From Candidatus Gastranaerophilales bacterium (GTDB lineage Bacteria; Cyanobacteriota; Vampirovibrionia; Gastranaerophilales; Gastranaerophilaceae), in assembly GCA_944324215.1 (NCBI GenBank), contig CALUVP010000120.1:1-64000 (forward strand): a stretch of DNA of 64,000 nt. Direction: 5' to 3'. This document shows positions 44,148 to 53,367 of the stretch, piece by piece (within the stretch, counting starts at the first letter, position 1; each line of letters starts with the position of its first letter). The position numbers and the translations under genes are program-made. The notes beneath the pieces are model-generated. The model worked only from the letters and a program-made list of their open reading frames with translations. It was not told where the DNA came from and did not search any database.

Positions 44148-47100
44148 ATGGCGAAATTTATACCTTTACATATACACTCGGAGTTTTCACTCCTTGATGG
44201 AACAATAAGAATTGGTGATTTAGTGAACTATGCTAAGGGAAATGATCTTCCTGCAATAGCTGTGACTGATCACGGGGTTATGTATTCAGCTATTGAATTT
44301 TATGAAAAAGCAAAAGAAGCTGGTATAAATCCTTTGATCGGATGTGAATTTTATGTTCACGATGGCGATATTACGGTTCATGATGCTGCAAATAATCCTT
44401 TATATCACTTAATTTTAATATGTAAGGATTCTACTGGATACAAAAATCTTATAAAACTAGTTTCTATAGCTTGGTGTGAAGGCTTCTATTATAAGCCTAG
44501 AATAAATTTTGAATTATTAAAAGAACATCATGAAGGTCTGATATGTGCCTCAGCATGTTTAGGTGGGGAAGTTCTTCAAAATCTGCTTAAAGGTGATTAT
44601 ATAAAAGCAAAGGAAACCGCTCAAAGATATAAAGAATTGTTTGGTGATGATTATTATATTGAATTGCAGGATCATAATTTAGAAGAGCAAAAAAGGACTA
44701 ACCCTGATTTGATAAAAATTGCGCGCGAATTAGACATAAAAATGATAATCACAAACGATTCTCACTACCTAAGACGTGAGGATGCAGATGCACAAGACAC
44801 TTTACTTTGTTTGCAAACAAATGCAGATAAGGATGATCCAAATAGATTTCATTTTCCTAACAACGAATTTTACATAAAATCAAAAGATGAAATGCGTCAG
44901 GCATTTTCTTGGATGGACGATTCAACATTTGAGGAGTGCGTAAGAAATACTGAAGATGTAGCTGCTAAATGCCATATAGAAATAGAATTAGGTAATGCAC
45001 CACTACCTCATTATGATGTTCCTGAAGGATATACAAATGAGAGTTACTTAGAACATATAGTATATGAAGGCATAAAAACAAGATACGGTGAAGTAACACC
45101 TGAGATGAAAAAACGTGTTGACTATGAGCTTGGTGTTATAAATAAAATGGGTTTTGCGGCATATTTCCTTATAACTTGGGATTTTATACATTATGCAAAA
45201 ACTCATAATATTCCAGTAGGCCCTGGACGTGGATCAGCAGCAGGAAGTGTTGTTGCTTATGCTCTTCAAATAACTGATTTGGATCCAATAAAGCACCATT
45301 TATTGTTTGAAAGATTCTTGAACGAAGAACGTTTTACAATGCCTGATATTGATATCGACTTTTGTATTGAAAAACGCCGTCAAGTAATTGATTATGTAAC
45401 TCAAAAATATGGTGAAGACAGGGTTTGTCAGATTATTACATTTTCGACTTATGCTCCAAAAGCCGCTTTTAAAGGAGTTGCTAGAATTCTTAAGGTTCCT
45501 TTTGCCGAAAGCAACAGGTTAACTGGTTTAATAGAGCCAGCAATAGAACTCGCGACAGCTACTAATCCTAAAGCAAAATGGATTAGAGATGCAATACAAG
45601 TTGAAGGGTCAGAACTTAGAAAGCTTTATGATGAGGATTATCAGATAGTTAATCCTGAAACGGGTAAAACAATAAGTTTTAAAAAATTGATAGACATGTC
45701 TATTGCTATAGAAGGGTTAAAGTGTGGTACAGGTACTCATGCTGCAGGGGTTATAATATCTCACGCTCCGCTGGATACAATTATACCAGTTCAGCCGTCA
45801 AAAGATGGTATTGTGCAGACAGGGTATCCGCCACATGAAGTAACAGAAGTTCTATCTCTATTAAAAATGGACTTTTTGGGCTTAAGAAACCTTACAATGA
45901 TATACAAAACCGTTGATATGGTAAAAAAGTATCGCGGAGTTGATATAAACATAAATAACATTCCACTGGATGATAAAGATACATACAAAATGCTTGTTAG
46001 AGGTGAAACTGTCGGGGTATTTCAGCTTGAATCTCAAGGTATGATAAATCTTGTAAAAAGGCTTAAGCCAGACGTTTTTGAAGATTTAGGCGCATTGGTT
46101 GCATTATTTAGACCGGGGCCTTTAGGTTCCGGAATGGTTGATGAGTTTGTTGCAAGAAAGCACGGATTAAAGCAAGTTACATACGCACATCCTCTATTAG
46201 AACCCATACTTAAGGATACATACGGAACTATCGTATATCAAGAGCAGATTATGCAAGTATTCCAGACTCTTGCGGATTATACTTTAGGAGAAGCCGATAT
46301 TGTTCGAAGAATGATGGGTAAGAAAAAAGTTGAAGAGATGCAAAAACAAAAAGGAAAATTTATCGAACTTGCTTCAACTCATCATGATATGAAAAATGAA
46401 GACGCTGCTACACTATTTGAACAAATAGAAGCATTTGCTTCATACTGCTTTAACAGGTCTCATTCAGCTGCATACGCATTTGTTGCATATCAGACAGCTT
46501 ATTTAAAATGTCATTATCCTGTGGAATATTTATCCGCATTACTTTCGAGTGTTTCAGATAATAAGGACCAAACTCAACTTTACATAGAAGAGGCTCAAAA
46601 ATACGGAATAAAGGTTTTACCACCGGACATAAACCATTCTTACCTAGAATATACACCAGATGGTGAGAATATAAGATTTGGTCTTGCAGCAATAAAACAA
46701 GTCGGCGAACCGGTTGTTGAAGCAATTATTAAAGAACGTGAAGAAAATGGCGAATTTAAGAGTATATTTGATTTTTGTAAGCGCGTAGATGCTAAATTTG
46801 TGAATAAAAAGTCTCTTGAAGGACTTATAAAAGCCGGTGCATTTGCTAATATTGAAAAAAGCAGAAAACAGCTTTTTGACAATATTGAGCATATTCTTGA
46901 TGTAACTTCAAAAGAAGCAAAAGACAGAGCTATGGGACAGGTAAGCTTATTTGCAGCTATGGGTGCTGAAGAAGATTTCTCTAATGCGCAATATCAGTTA
47001 GTAGGAAGTGATACTGAATATACAGATAAAGAGATTCAGCAGTTAGAAAAAGAATTCCTTGGCTTTTATGTAACATCACATCCTTTGTTTTCTCTAAGAG

Positions 47101-47675
47101 ATAAAATGCAATTTTTAATGACACACAGAATAAGTGAATTAAAAGATGTAAAAGAAGAGGATGAAGTTACTATTTGTGGTCTTGTAACAGCTACAAGACA
47201 GATTCCAACAAAAAAAGATCCTACAAAATTCTTAAGATTTGTAACGCTAGAAGATTTAACTGGAAAAGTTGATTGTGTATGTTTCCATAAAAAACTCTTA
47301 GAATTTGGGGATTTATTGCAACAAGATAATAAAGTTGTTATAACAGGAAAGGTTCAACATAGAGGCGAAGATCAAATTAGCGTTCTTATTGATAATGTAA
47401 AGTCAGTAGAAAATTCCAATATAGTTACATTAAGCTTAAAAAAAGAAATAAAGTATGAAGAATTATGCGGTATAAAAAACATTCTAGCTAAACATCATGG
47501 TGATGATCCAGTAATGATAAAATTATTACCTGTGGATGGCTATAGTGCTAAAATTTTGACATCACCTACATTCTGGGTGAATTCTACAAATGACCTAATA
47601 AATCATATGAATCAATTTTTCCCAAATGAGGTGGATATTTCTATTCGTTCATTAGATCAACCTTTAGAAGTTTAA
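44148..47675 (+). CDS. dnaE: DNA polymerase III alpha subunit DnaE
   Basis: DnaE is the replicative polymerase subunit. At 1175 aa it is full length. The N-terminal PHP domain begins HIHSEFSLLDGTIRI with its metal-binding His and Asp residues intact. The polymerase core has GPGRGSAAGSVVAYAL near 357-372 and the catalytic PDIDIDF near 401-407. A tandem HhH region (about 830-900) and an OB fold (about 1000-1080) follow. There is no embedded exonuclease domain, so it is of the DnaE type, not PolC. It ends at a bidirectional terminator. Confidence 0.97.
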   Translation: MAKFIPLHIHSEFSLLDGTIRIGDLVNYAKGNDLPAIAVTDHGVMYSAIEFYEKAKEAGINPLIGCEFYVHDGDITVHDAANNPLYHLILICKDSTGYKNLIKLVSIAWCEGFYYKPRINFELLKEHHEGLICASACLGGEVLQNLLKGDYIKAKETAQRYKELFGDDYYIELQDHNLEEQKRTNPDLIKIARELDIKMIITNDSHYLRREDADAQDTLLCLQTNADKDDPNRFHFPNNEFYIKSKDEMRQAFSWMDDSTFEECVRNTEDVAAKCHIEIELGNAPLPHYDVPEGYTNESYLEHIVYEGIKTRYGEVTPEMKKRVDYELGVINKMGFAAYFLITWDFIHYAKTHNIPVGPGRGSAAGSVVAYALQITDLDPIKHHLLFERFLNEERFTMPDIDIDFCIEKRRQVIDYVTQKYGEDRVCQIITFSTYAPKAAFKGVARILKVPFAESNRLTGLIEPAIELATATNPKAKWIRDAIQVEGSELRKLYDEDYQIVNPETGKTISFKKLIDMSIAIEGLKCGTGTHAAGVIISHAPLDTIIPVQPSKDGIVQTGYPPHEVTEVLSLLKMDFLGLRNLTMIYKTVDMVKKYRGVDININNIPLDDKDTYKMLVRGETVGVFQLESQGMINLVKRLKPDVFEDLGALVALFRPGPLGSGMVDEFVARKHGLKQVTYAHPLLEPILKDTYGTIVYQEQIMQVFQTLADYTLGEADIVRRMMGKKKVEEMQKQKGKFIELASTHHDMKNEDAATLFEQIEAFASYCFNRSHSAAYAFVAYQTAYLKCHYPVEYLSALLSSVSDNKDQTQLYIEEAQKYGIKVLPPDINHSYLEYTPDGENIRFGLAAIKQVGEPVVEAIIKEREENGEFKSIFDFCKRVDAKFVNKKSLEGLIKAGAFANIEKSRKQLFDNIEHILDVTSKEAKDRAMGQVSLFAAMGAEEDFSNAQYQLVGSDTEYTDKEIQQLEKEFLGFYVTSHPLFSLRDKMQFLMTHRISELKDVKEEDEVTICGLVTATRQIPTKKDPTKFLRFVTLEDLTGKVDCVCFHKKLLEFGDLLQQDNKVVITGKVQHRGEDQISVLIDNVKSVENSNIVTLSLKKEIKYEELCGIKNILAKHHGDDPVMIKLLPVDGYSAKILTSPTFWVNSTNDLINHMNQFFPNEVDISIRSLDQPLEV

Positions 47676-47681
47676 AGCAAT

Positions 47682-47712
47682 AAAAAAGCGGCTGTTATAT
47701 AGCCGCTTTCTA
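47682..47712. terminator. Bidirectional terminator between dnaE and the coiled-coil gene
   Basis: AAAGCGGCT (47685-47693) pairs with AGCCGCTTT (47701-47709) around a short loop. An A-run on the left gives a T-run on the minus strand; on the plus strand the T-run is short (TTTCTAT). Confidence 0.75.
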
Positions 47713-47727
47713 TATTTATAATTATTA

Positions 47728-48552
47728 TTAACCAAGTCCGAATTTCGGAGCTGCGTCTTTGATTTCTTCGCTGCAAGCCTGTTCGATAGCTTGAAGTCTT
47801 TCTTTTGCGTAAGCAAGTTGTGTTTCTACTGCCTCCTTGTCTAATTCCATATCCGTTTGCTCTGCTTCTAATGGAGCAAGAGCTGCATCTTGTTCCGCTT
47901 CTAATTGTGTCTTCGCAGCTTCTAGCCAAATTGAAACGTTGTTTTGGTACTGTGTGCTCATTTGTTGACACATAGACTGAGCTTGTGATTGATTCCATTG
48001 TGCCTGTTGCATTGCAGAGCTGAATGCATTAAATTCATCTTGGGTGTAGTTACCATTACCATAACCCTTTAAATTATCCTGATTTGTATTTTGAGGATTG
48101 CCATCTTTACCGTATTGTGGCTTTAATGTACCCTGCAGTTGCTCTTGCATCATTCCTTGAATTCTAGATTCAGCGATTGTAATTTCCCTATACTTAGGCT
48201 TACCATCAGAATCTGTTCCGTCAGGAACTTTTATAGGATTTTTCAGTAATCCCATCGTTTGTTGTACTACAAAACTTGTAACACCACCGCCAGCAGCATA
48301 ATTCCAAGGATTAAGTGCTTGATTTTGCATACCCAAGCCCATTGCGTTCTGGAAGAACACGCTTGCTTGGCTCTGCATCATCTGAGCCTGTTTTTCTAAT
48401 TGCGTCATTTTACTAGAGTACATTTTTTGTACTCTAGAAATATTTTTTTCCATACGGTCAAGACGGTTGCCGTATTTCAGCTGTTTTAACGTCAGTTTAT
48501 TGACCTGACGTCTCAGCCTCATTTTTTCATGTAGTAATAACAAGAAAGCCAT
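47728..48552 (-). CDS. Unknown Gln/Met-rich coiled-coil protein, 274 aa
   Basis: The protein begins with a short hydrophobic then very basic stretch (MAFLLLLHEKMRLRRQVNKL). It continues with coiled coils (about 20-70 and 200-265), a central Gln/Asn-rich region, and a short Gly-rich patch. No family is recognised. The C-terminal coiled coil (LEAEQDAALAPLEAEQTD and on) is regular. Its codons are noticeably richer in G and C than those of neighbours. It is convergent with dnaE and divergent from the TOPRIM gene. Its features would fit a structural or secretion-accessory protein, but that is speculation. Confidence 0.8.
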   Translation of the reverse strand: MAFLLLLHEKMRLRRQVNKLTLKQLKYGNRLDRMEKNISRVQKMYSSKMTQLEKQAQMMQSQASVFFQNAMGLGMQNQALNPWNYAAGGGVTSFVVQQTMGLLKNPIKVPDGTDSDGKPKYREITIAESRIQGMMQEQLQGTLKPQYGKDGNPQNTNQDNLKGYGNGNYTQDEFNAFSSAMQQAQWNQSQAQSMCQQMSTQYQNNVSIWLEAAKTQLEAEQDAALAPLEAEQTDMELDKEAVETQLAYAKERLQAIEQACSEEIKDAAPKFGLG

Positions 48553-48659
48553 TTTCTATACCGTCTCCGTATTTTTTTATTCTCTTATATATATAAAGTA
48601 TATTTATTCACTAAAATTTCTTTTAAATTGGAAAAAATTTACAATTCTTTACATAAAAA

Positions 48660-48689
48660 TTGTTACAAAAATTTACAAATTGATATAAT
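48660..48689 (+). promoter_or_regulatory. Promoter of the TOPRIM gene, predicting a near-leaderless mRNA
   Basis: TTGTTA (48660-48665), an 18-base spacer and TATAAT (48684-48689) lie only 12 bases before the ATG at 48702. The transcript would start about five bases before the ATG, and no ribosome binding site is present. Confidence 0.45.
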
Positions 48690-48701
48690 ATAATAATTTT
48701 G

Positions 48702-49700
48702 ATGAAGTATAAAAAATTAACACAAGAACAAATTATTATATCTTTAGATAGGCTGACTAGATTTAAAAATACAAAAGAAAAATATATAAGGGTATTTAGT
48801 GATATTATTTTATCAAATTTAATAGAGCCAAAGTATAAAAAAAATGATGTACTAAATTTATCTCCTCAAAATTTGAAAGATTTAGCAGAAGAAATTTTTA
48901 ATGGTTCACTAGAAATTAAGACGACTGATTTTTCTATTAATAAGACTCTATATGATTATGAGAATTCAATTTTTGTAAATGATGATTATACAAAAATACT
49001 TTTGGATAATAGATTGAATTATTTTGAAGCTTTAAATTTTTTAAAAAAAGAAATTCCTGTAAATTTAAAATGGTTACAAAGTTTAAAAAATAATGAAAAT
49101 AATCTTAAACAAATCAGGGAATCTCATTATCTTAAATATCCAATAGAAAAGGTTATTTTAGTGGAAGGTTTAACTGAGGAGATCTTACTTCCGGCATTTT
49201 CCAAGTTTTTAGGCTACGATTTCTACCAAAAAGGAATACAAGTAATAGGTGCAGGTGGAAAAAATCAGGTTGTAAAAATGTATTATAGGCTTATTAATGA
49301 ATTAAGAATACCGATATTTTTACTTCTTGATAAAGATGCAGAGGAAAATATTAGACAAGTTATGCCTAAATTGAGAAAGATAGATAAAATACATTTGGTA
49401 TCTTGCGGAGAATTTGAAGACTTACTTCCTAAGTCTCTGATAATAAAGACTTTAAATACTCATTTTGCTAATTTTAATACTGTCTGCAATAAGGATTTAG
49501 TTGATGGTGTGCCAGAAGTAGAAAATTTAGAAAATATTTTTAAAACAAAAGGATTACATGAATTTAAGAAAGCAGATTTTGCAAAAATGGTAAGAGATAA
49601 CATCTCAGAAAGAACTGATGTATCAACGGAAATAGCTGAAATTATAGAAGAAATTTCAGAAAACTATAAAACTCTTGACACTAAAATTTGTTCTTGTTAA
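48702..49700 (+). CDS. Stand-alone OLD-type TOPRIM domain protein
   Basis: The 332-aa product (ATG 48702; an in-frame TTG lies one codon earlier) has an unrecognised helical N-terminal region (1-145). A TOPRIM-like core follows: EKVILVEGLTEEILLPAFSKFLG near 150-172 gives the conserved Glu, VIGAGGKNQVVKMYYRL follows, and IPIFLLLDKDAEENI near 205-220 gives the Asp-x-Asp pair. The order matches the TOPRIM nuclease domain of OLD-family proteins. The ATPase domain normally attached in OLD is absent and no ATPase gene is adjacent. It could be a nuclease with a partner elsewhere or a defence or repair factor. It ends 78 bases before tRNA-Lys. Confidence 0.7.
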   Translation: MKYKKLTQEQIIISLDRLTRFKNTKEKYIRVFSDIILSNLIEPKYKKNDVLNLSPQNLKDLAEEIFNGSLEIKTTDFSINKTLYDYENSIFVNDDYTKILLDNRLNYFEALNFLKKEIPVNLKWLQSLKNNENNLKQIRESHYLKYPIEKVILVEGLTEEILLPAFSKFLGYDFYQKGIQVIGAGGKNQVVKMYYRLINELRIPIFLLLDKDAEENIRQVMPKLRKIDKIHLVSCGEFEDLLPKSLIIKTLNTHFANFNTVCNKDLVDGVPEVENLENIFKTKGLHEFKKADFAKMVRDNISERTDVSTEIAEIIEEISENYKTLDTKICSC

Positions 49701-49708
49701 CATAGAAC

Positions 49709-49737
49709 TTGTGGTTGGTCCACAGCCGAAGTATAAA
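49709..49737 (+). promoter_or_regulatory. Candidate promoter of tRNA-Lys
   Basis: TTGTGG (49709-49714), a 17-base spacer and TATAAA (49732-49737) lie about 40 bases upstream of the tRNA. AGTATAAAAGGTTTA occurs twice (49730-49744 and 49748-49762), so the -10 region is duplicated. Confidence 0.35.
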
Positions 49738-49778
49738 AGGTTTAGTTAGTATAAAAGGTTTAAAATTAAATATTATAT

Positions 49779-49851
49779 GCGCTTGTAGCTCAGCAGGTAG
49801 AGCACTCCCCTTTTAAGGGATAGGTCGCGCGTTCGAATCGCGCCAAGCGCA
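49779..49851 (+). tRNA. tRNA-Lys (anticodon UUU)
   Basis: All four arms fold: acceptor GCGCTTG/CAAGCGC, D stem GCTC/GAGC, anticodon arm with loop CTTTTAA (anticodon TTT), T stem GCGCG/CGCGC with loop TTCGAAT. The discriminator base is A at 49851 and the 3' CCA is not encoded. The anticodon stem has one C-T mismatch at its outer end. It is the only intact tRNA gene in the window, and two decayed relatives follow directly. Confidence 0.95.
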
Positions 49852-49860
49852 TATTTTTTC

Positions 49861-49963
49861 GTCTAAGTTAGCGCAGGCATTATTTTCTCTCACCAGCTAG
49901 AGAGTCTCCTTTTTAAGGTTAGGACGTGCGTTTTTCAGAATCGCGCCAAGCGCATATTTTTTC
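49861..49963 (+). pseudogene. Decayed tRNA-Lys copy 1 (103-bp tandem unit)
   Basis: From about 49891 this unit aligns with tRNA-Lys through the D arm, the anticodon loop (TTTTTAA), the T arm and the 3' acceptor strand, ending with the same CGCGCCAAGCGCATATTTTT tail. The 5' acceptor strand is lost, the T loop is enlarged, and several bases differ, so it cannot form a tRNA. The D stem has changed to CTCTC/GAGAG, still paired. Confidence 0.75.
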
Positions 49964-50065
49964 GTCTAAGCCAGCGCAAGCATTATTTTATCTCACCAGC
50001 TAGAGAGTCCCCTTTTTAAGGTTAGGGCGAACGTTTTTCAGAATCACGCCAAGCGCATATTTTTT
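49964..50065 (+). pseudogene. Decayed tRNA-Lys copy 2 (102-bp tandem unit)
   Basis: This unit is a close tandem copy of the preceding one, beginning with the same GTCTAAG and sharing its derived changes (CACCAGCTAGAGAGT and TTTTTCAGAATC). It therefore arose by duplication of an already decayed copy, not of the intact tRNA. It also ends in CCAAGCGCATATTTTTT. The rest of 50066-50131 holds no gene. Confidence 0.75.
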
Positions 50066-50131
50066 GTTTTTTAAAAATATTATCAGCCAAGTGCCTTATT
50101 TTGATTTGCGTGATTTTTTTTTATTCTTATC

Positions 50132-50142
50132 TATGATAAAAT
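50132..50142 (+). promoter_or_regulatory. Candidate extended -10 promoter of the rfbCBDA-dxr operon
   Basis: TATGATAAAAT lies 19 bases before the rfbC ATG, which is itself preceded by AAGGAG. The element is identical to that in front of lysS. A T-run rather than a -35 hexamer lies upstream. Confidence 0.45.
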
Positions 50143-50161
50143 ATACACAAGGAGTAAGAAT

Positions 50162-50704
50162 ATGCCGTTTGAATTTGAAAGACAAAAAATAGAAGATGTT
50201 ATACTTGTGAAGCCAAAAGTATTTGGTGACAATCGTGGATTTTTTATGGAAACTTATAAAAAATCAGATTTTTATGCTAATGGAATTGATGTTGAATTTA
50301 ATCAAGATAACCACTCTAAATCTGTAAAAGGGGTTTTAAGAGGACTTCATTATCAAAAGAGTCCTTATGGACAAGCAAAACTCGTTAGATGCGGAAGAGG
50401 ACGTATCTACGACGTTGCTGTTGATATTAGAAAAGGTTCAAAGACTTTTGGCGAATATGTTAAAGTTGAATTATCAGAAGAAAATAAACATATGCTTTAT
50501 ATTCCGGAAGGCTTTGCACACGGTTTTGTAGTTTTATCAGATGAAGCTGAGCTTTTGTATAAAGCAAGTGGAGAATATGCACCCCAAGCTGATAGTGGCG
50601 TCTTGTGGTGTGATAAAGATATTAACATAGATTGGGGTATTGATTTTACACCAATTCTTTCTGAAAAAGATATGAAACAGCCTACATTAAAGGAGATTAT
50701 ATGA
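50162..50704 (+). CDS. rfbC: dTDP-4-dehydrorhamnose 3,5-epimerase
   Basis: RfbC (RmlC) is the third enzyme of dTDP-L-rhamnose synthesis. The 180-aa protein has the cupin features of the family: FGDNRGFFMETYKKSDF near 21-37, FNQDNHSKSVKGVLRGLHYQ near 46-65 with the catalytic His, YDVAVDIRKGSKTFGE near 88, and YIPEGFAHGFVVLSDEAELLYK near 118-139. AAGGAG precedes the ATG. It heads the operon rfbC-rfbB-rfbD-rfbA-dxr, with its stop overlapping the next ATG. Confidence 0.96.
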   Translation: MPFEFERQKIEDVILVKPKVFGDNRGFFMETYKKSDFYANGIDVEFNQDNHSKSVKGVLRGLHYQKSPYGQAKLVRCGRGRIYDVAVDIRKGSKTFGEYVKVELSEENKHMLYIPEGFAHGFVVLSDEAELLYKASGEYAPQADSGVLWCDKDINIDWGIDFTPILSEKDMKQPTLKEII

Positions 50705-51678
50705 AGCTATTAGTAACTGGTGGAGCCGGATTTATCGGAAGTTGCTTTGTAAGACATATTTTAAACAAATATCCTGATTACAAAGTAATTAATATAGATG
50801 CGCTAACTTATTGCGGAAATCTTGAAAATTTAAAGGATGTTGAAAATAATCCCAACTACCAATTTGTACACGGAAATATTTGTGATAGAAAGTTAGTAAG
50901 GGAGTTGATCCCGCAAGTCGATTGTGTAGTAAATTTTGCAGCAGAATCACATGTTGACAATTCTATTAAGCATCCTGAAATCTTTATAGAAACAAATGTA
51001 CAAGGAACATTAAATCTTCTCCAAGCCTGTAAAGAAATTGGTATAGAACGCTATTTACAAGTTTCTACGGATGAAGTATACGGGACTCTTGGTAAGACTG
51101 GATATTTTTACGAAACAACTCCTCTTGCCCCAAACAGCCCGTATTCGGCAAGCAAAGCAAGTGCAGATATGCTTGTAAGAGCTTATTATGAAACATACAA
51201 ACTTCCCGTTTTAACGACAAGATGCTCAAATAATTACGGTCCTTATCAATATCCGGAAAAGCTTATTCCATTTTTCATTTCTAAACTTTTAAGAGGTGAG
51301 AAAGTCCCTGTATATGGTGACGGATTAAACGTAAGAGATTGGCTATACGTGTATGACCATTGTGCTGCTATCGATACAGTACTTCATAAGGGTAAAATTG
51401 GTGAAGTATATAATGTTGGCGGGCACAACGAAAAAACTAATATAGAAATTACGCGTCTGATTCTTGATGCTATGGGGAAAGATGAATCTTCTATAGAATA
51501 TGTACAGGATAGACTCGGTCATGATAGAAGATATGCAATATCAAATGATAAAATCACTTCTGAACTTGGTTGGAAACCTTCCGTAACATTTGAACAGGGT
51601 ATTAAAATGACGATAGAATGGTATTTAAACAACCAAGATTGGATTAAGAGTATTGAAGCGAAGAAAGCGGTGGTGTAA
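50701..51678 (+). CDS. rfbB: dTDP-glucose 4,6-dehydratase
   Basis: RfbB (RmlB) converts dTDP-glucose to dTDP-4-keto-6-deoxyglucose with bound NAD. The 325-aa protein has the Rossmann motif GGAGFIGSCFVRHIL at 7-21, the TDEVYG catalytic region near 122, and the YSASK motif (Tyr and Lys of the short-chain dehydrogenase class) near 148-152. Its ATG overlaps the rfbC stop (ATGA) and its stop overlaps the rfbD ATG (TAATG), so translation is coupled throughout. Confidence 0.96.
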   Translation: MKLLVTGGAGFIGSCFVRHILNKYPDYKVINIDALTYCGNLENLKDVENNPNYQFVHGNICDRKLVRELIPQVDCVVNFAAESHVDNSIKHPEIFIETNVQGTLNLLQACKEIGIERYLQVSTDEVYGTLGKTGYFYETTPLAPNSPYSASKASADMLVRAYYETYKLPVLTTRCSNNYGPYQYPEKLIPFFISKLLRGEKVPVYGDGLNVRDWLYVYDHCAAIDTVLHKGKIGEVYNVGGHNEKTNIEITRLILDAMGKDESSIEYVQDRLGHDRRYAISNDKITSELGWKPSVTFEQGIKMTIEWYLNNQDWIKSIEAKKAVV

Positions 51679-52499
51679 TGACTGTACTTGTAACTGGGGC
51701 AAAGGGAATGCTGGGGCAGGATTTATGTCCAATACTTGAAGATGCAGGGTATGAAGTTGTTGAAACTGACAGAGATGAACTTGATATTACAAATAAAGAA
51801 GCTGTAGACAAGTTCGTAACAGAATTAAAGCCTGAGTTGATTATTCATTGTGCAGCGTATACAAATGTTGATAAAGCTGAAGAGGATTTGGAAACAGCAC
51901 GTCTATTGAATAAAATTGGTGCGGAAAATGTTGCAATTGCTGCCGCAAAAAATGATGCCACAATGGTTTACATTTCTACAGATTATGTGTTTAACGGTAC
52001 AAAAACAAGTCCTTATGAACCTGAGGATTTGCCTGACCCTATTAATAATTACGGACTTACCAAGTATGAGGGTGAAGAAGCTGTAAGAAAGAATTGTACC
52101 AAGTATTATATTGCAAGAACAAGCTGGCTATATGGTCACCATGGTAAAAACTTCGTAGAAACAATGTTATCTTTAAAGGATAAAGAAGAATTGAAAGTCG
52201 TAGACGATCAAGTAGGTTGTCCGACTTGGACTGTAGAATTAGCTACAGGTATCTTAAAATTATTGGAAAAACCTTTTGGAACATATCATGTCTGCGGAAG
52301 CGGTTCTACAAGCTGGTATGGTTTTGCTAAGGAAATTTTTAAACAATCAGGAATAGTCGTAAACCTTAAACCGTGCACAACAGATGAGTTTCCACGGCCT
52401 GCAAAGCGCCCACATTACAGCATAATGGATAATGAAGGTATTTGTAGAGATTGGCGTCTAGCACTTAGAGATTACTTAAATTTGAGGGTCGAAGAATAA
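51678..52499 (+). CDS. rfbD: dTDP-4-dehydrorhamnose reductase
   Basis: RfbD (RmlD) makes dTDP-L-rhamnose by reducing the 4-keto group. The 273-aa protein starts with the nucleotide-binding [12 protein letters not shown], has the [13 protein letters not shown] block near 60-74, [12 protein letters not shown] near 98, the YGLTKYEGE catalytic motif near 123, and [17 protein letters not shown] near 143. It is coupled to both neighbours by TAATG overlaps. Confidence 0.95.
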   Translation: MTVLVTGAKGMLGQDLCPILEDAGYEVVETDRDELDITNKEAVDKFVTELKPELIIHCAAYTNVDKAEEDLETARLLNKIGAENVAIAAAKNDATMVYISTDYVFNGTKTSPYEPEDLPDPINNYGLTKYEGEEAVRKNCTKYYIARTSWLYGHHGKNFVETMLSLKDKEELKVVDDQVGCPTWTVELATGILKLLEKPFGTYHVCGSGSTSWYGFAKEIFKQSGIVVNLKPCTTDEFPRPAKRPHYSIMDNEGICRDWRLALRDYLNLRVEE

Positions 52500-53365
52500 T
52501 GAAAGGAATTGTTTTAGCAGGCGGAAGCGGCACAAGGCTTTATCCAAGTACAATGGTTGTATCTAAGCAGCTATTGCCAGTTTATGATAAGCCGATGATT
52601 TACTATCCAATATCGGTTTTGATGTTGGCGGGAATCAGAGATATTTTAATAATTTCAACACCACAAGATTTACCCAATTTTGAAAGGCTTCTTGGAGACG
52701 GGTCTCAGTTTGGAGTTAAATTCTCATATAAAGTGCAGCCGAGCCCTGATGGCTTAGCTCAGGCATTCATATTAGGTGAAGAATTTATAGAAAATGATTC
52801 TGTAGCTCTTGTATTGGGTGATAACATATTTTATGGTCAAAGTTTTTCAAAAATGCTGCATAATGCCGTACAATCGGCTAAAAACGGTTATGCAACAGTA
52901 TTTGGTTACCAAGTAAAGGATCCCGAGAGGTTTGGCGTAGTTGAATTTGATTCTAACGGTAAAGCTTTGTCTATAGAAGAAAAGCCATCTAAACCAAAAT
53001 CAAATTATGCAGTTACGGGCTTATACTTCTACAATAACGACGTTATTAAGTACGCAAAATCTCTTAAACCTTCTGCTAGAGGAGAGTTGGAAATTACAGA
53101 TCTAAATAGAATTTATTTAGAAAAAGGACTTTTGAACGTAGAACTATTTGGAAGAGGATTTGCATGGCTTGATACAGGAACTCATCGTTCTTTAATGCAG
53201 GCCGCACAATATATCCAAACAATAGAAGAGAATCAGGGTATAAAAATTGCTTGCCTTGAAGAAGTTGCTTTTAGAATGGGATTTATGAATAAAGAGGCAA
53301 TAAAATTGTCTGCGGAAAAATACAAAAAGAACGAGTATTTTTCGTATGTTAGGGAATTAGAATAG
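52499..53365 (+). CDS. rfbA: Glucose-1-phosphate thymidylyltransferase
   Basis: RfbA (RmlA) is the first enzyme of the rhamnose route, joining dTTP and glucose 1-phosphate. The 288-aa protein has the signature [20 protein letters not shown] at 3-22, [17 protein letters not shown] near 23-39, [11 protein letters not shown] near 103, [19 protein letters not shown] near 159, and [17 protein letters not shown] near 222. It follows rfbD with a TAATG overlap and is followed after two bases by dxr. Confidence 0.96.
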   Translation: MKGIVLAGGSGTRLYPSTMVVSKQLLPVYDKPMIYYPISVLMLAGIRDILIISTPQDLPNFERLLGDGSQFGVKFSYKVQPSPDGLAQAFILGEEFIENDSVALVLGDNIFYGQSFSKMLHNAVQSAKNGYATVFGYQVKDPERFGVVEFDSNGKALSIEEKPSKPKSNYAVTGLYFYNNDVIKYAKSLKPSARGELEITDLNRIYLEKGLLNVELFGRGFAWLDTGTHRSLMQAAQYIQTIEENQGIKIACLEEVAFRMGFMNKEAIKLSAEKYKKNEYFSYVRELE

Positions 53366-53367
53366 AT

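Noticed and set aside
47672-47998. Second minus-strand frame overlapping the coiled-coil gene at 47728
   Set aside because: It reads through the terminator, its product is Arg/Ser/Thr-rich without structure, and the other frame gives a sensible coiled-coil protein.
49861-50065. Possible CRISPR array
   Set aside because: Only two units of about 102 bp, with no alternating short repeats and spacers; they align with tRNA-Lys.
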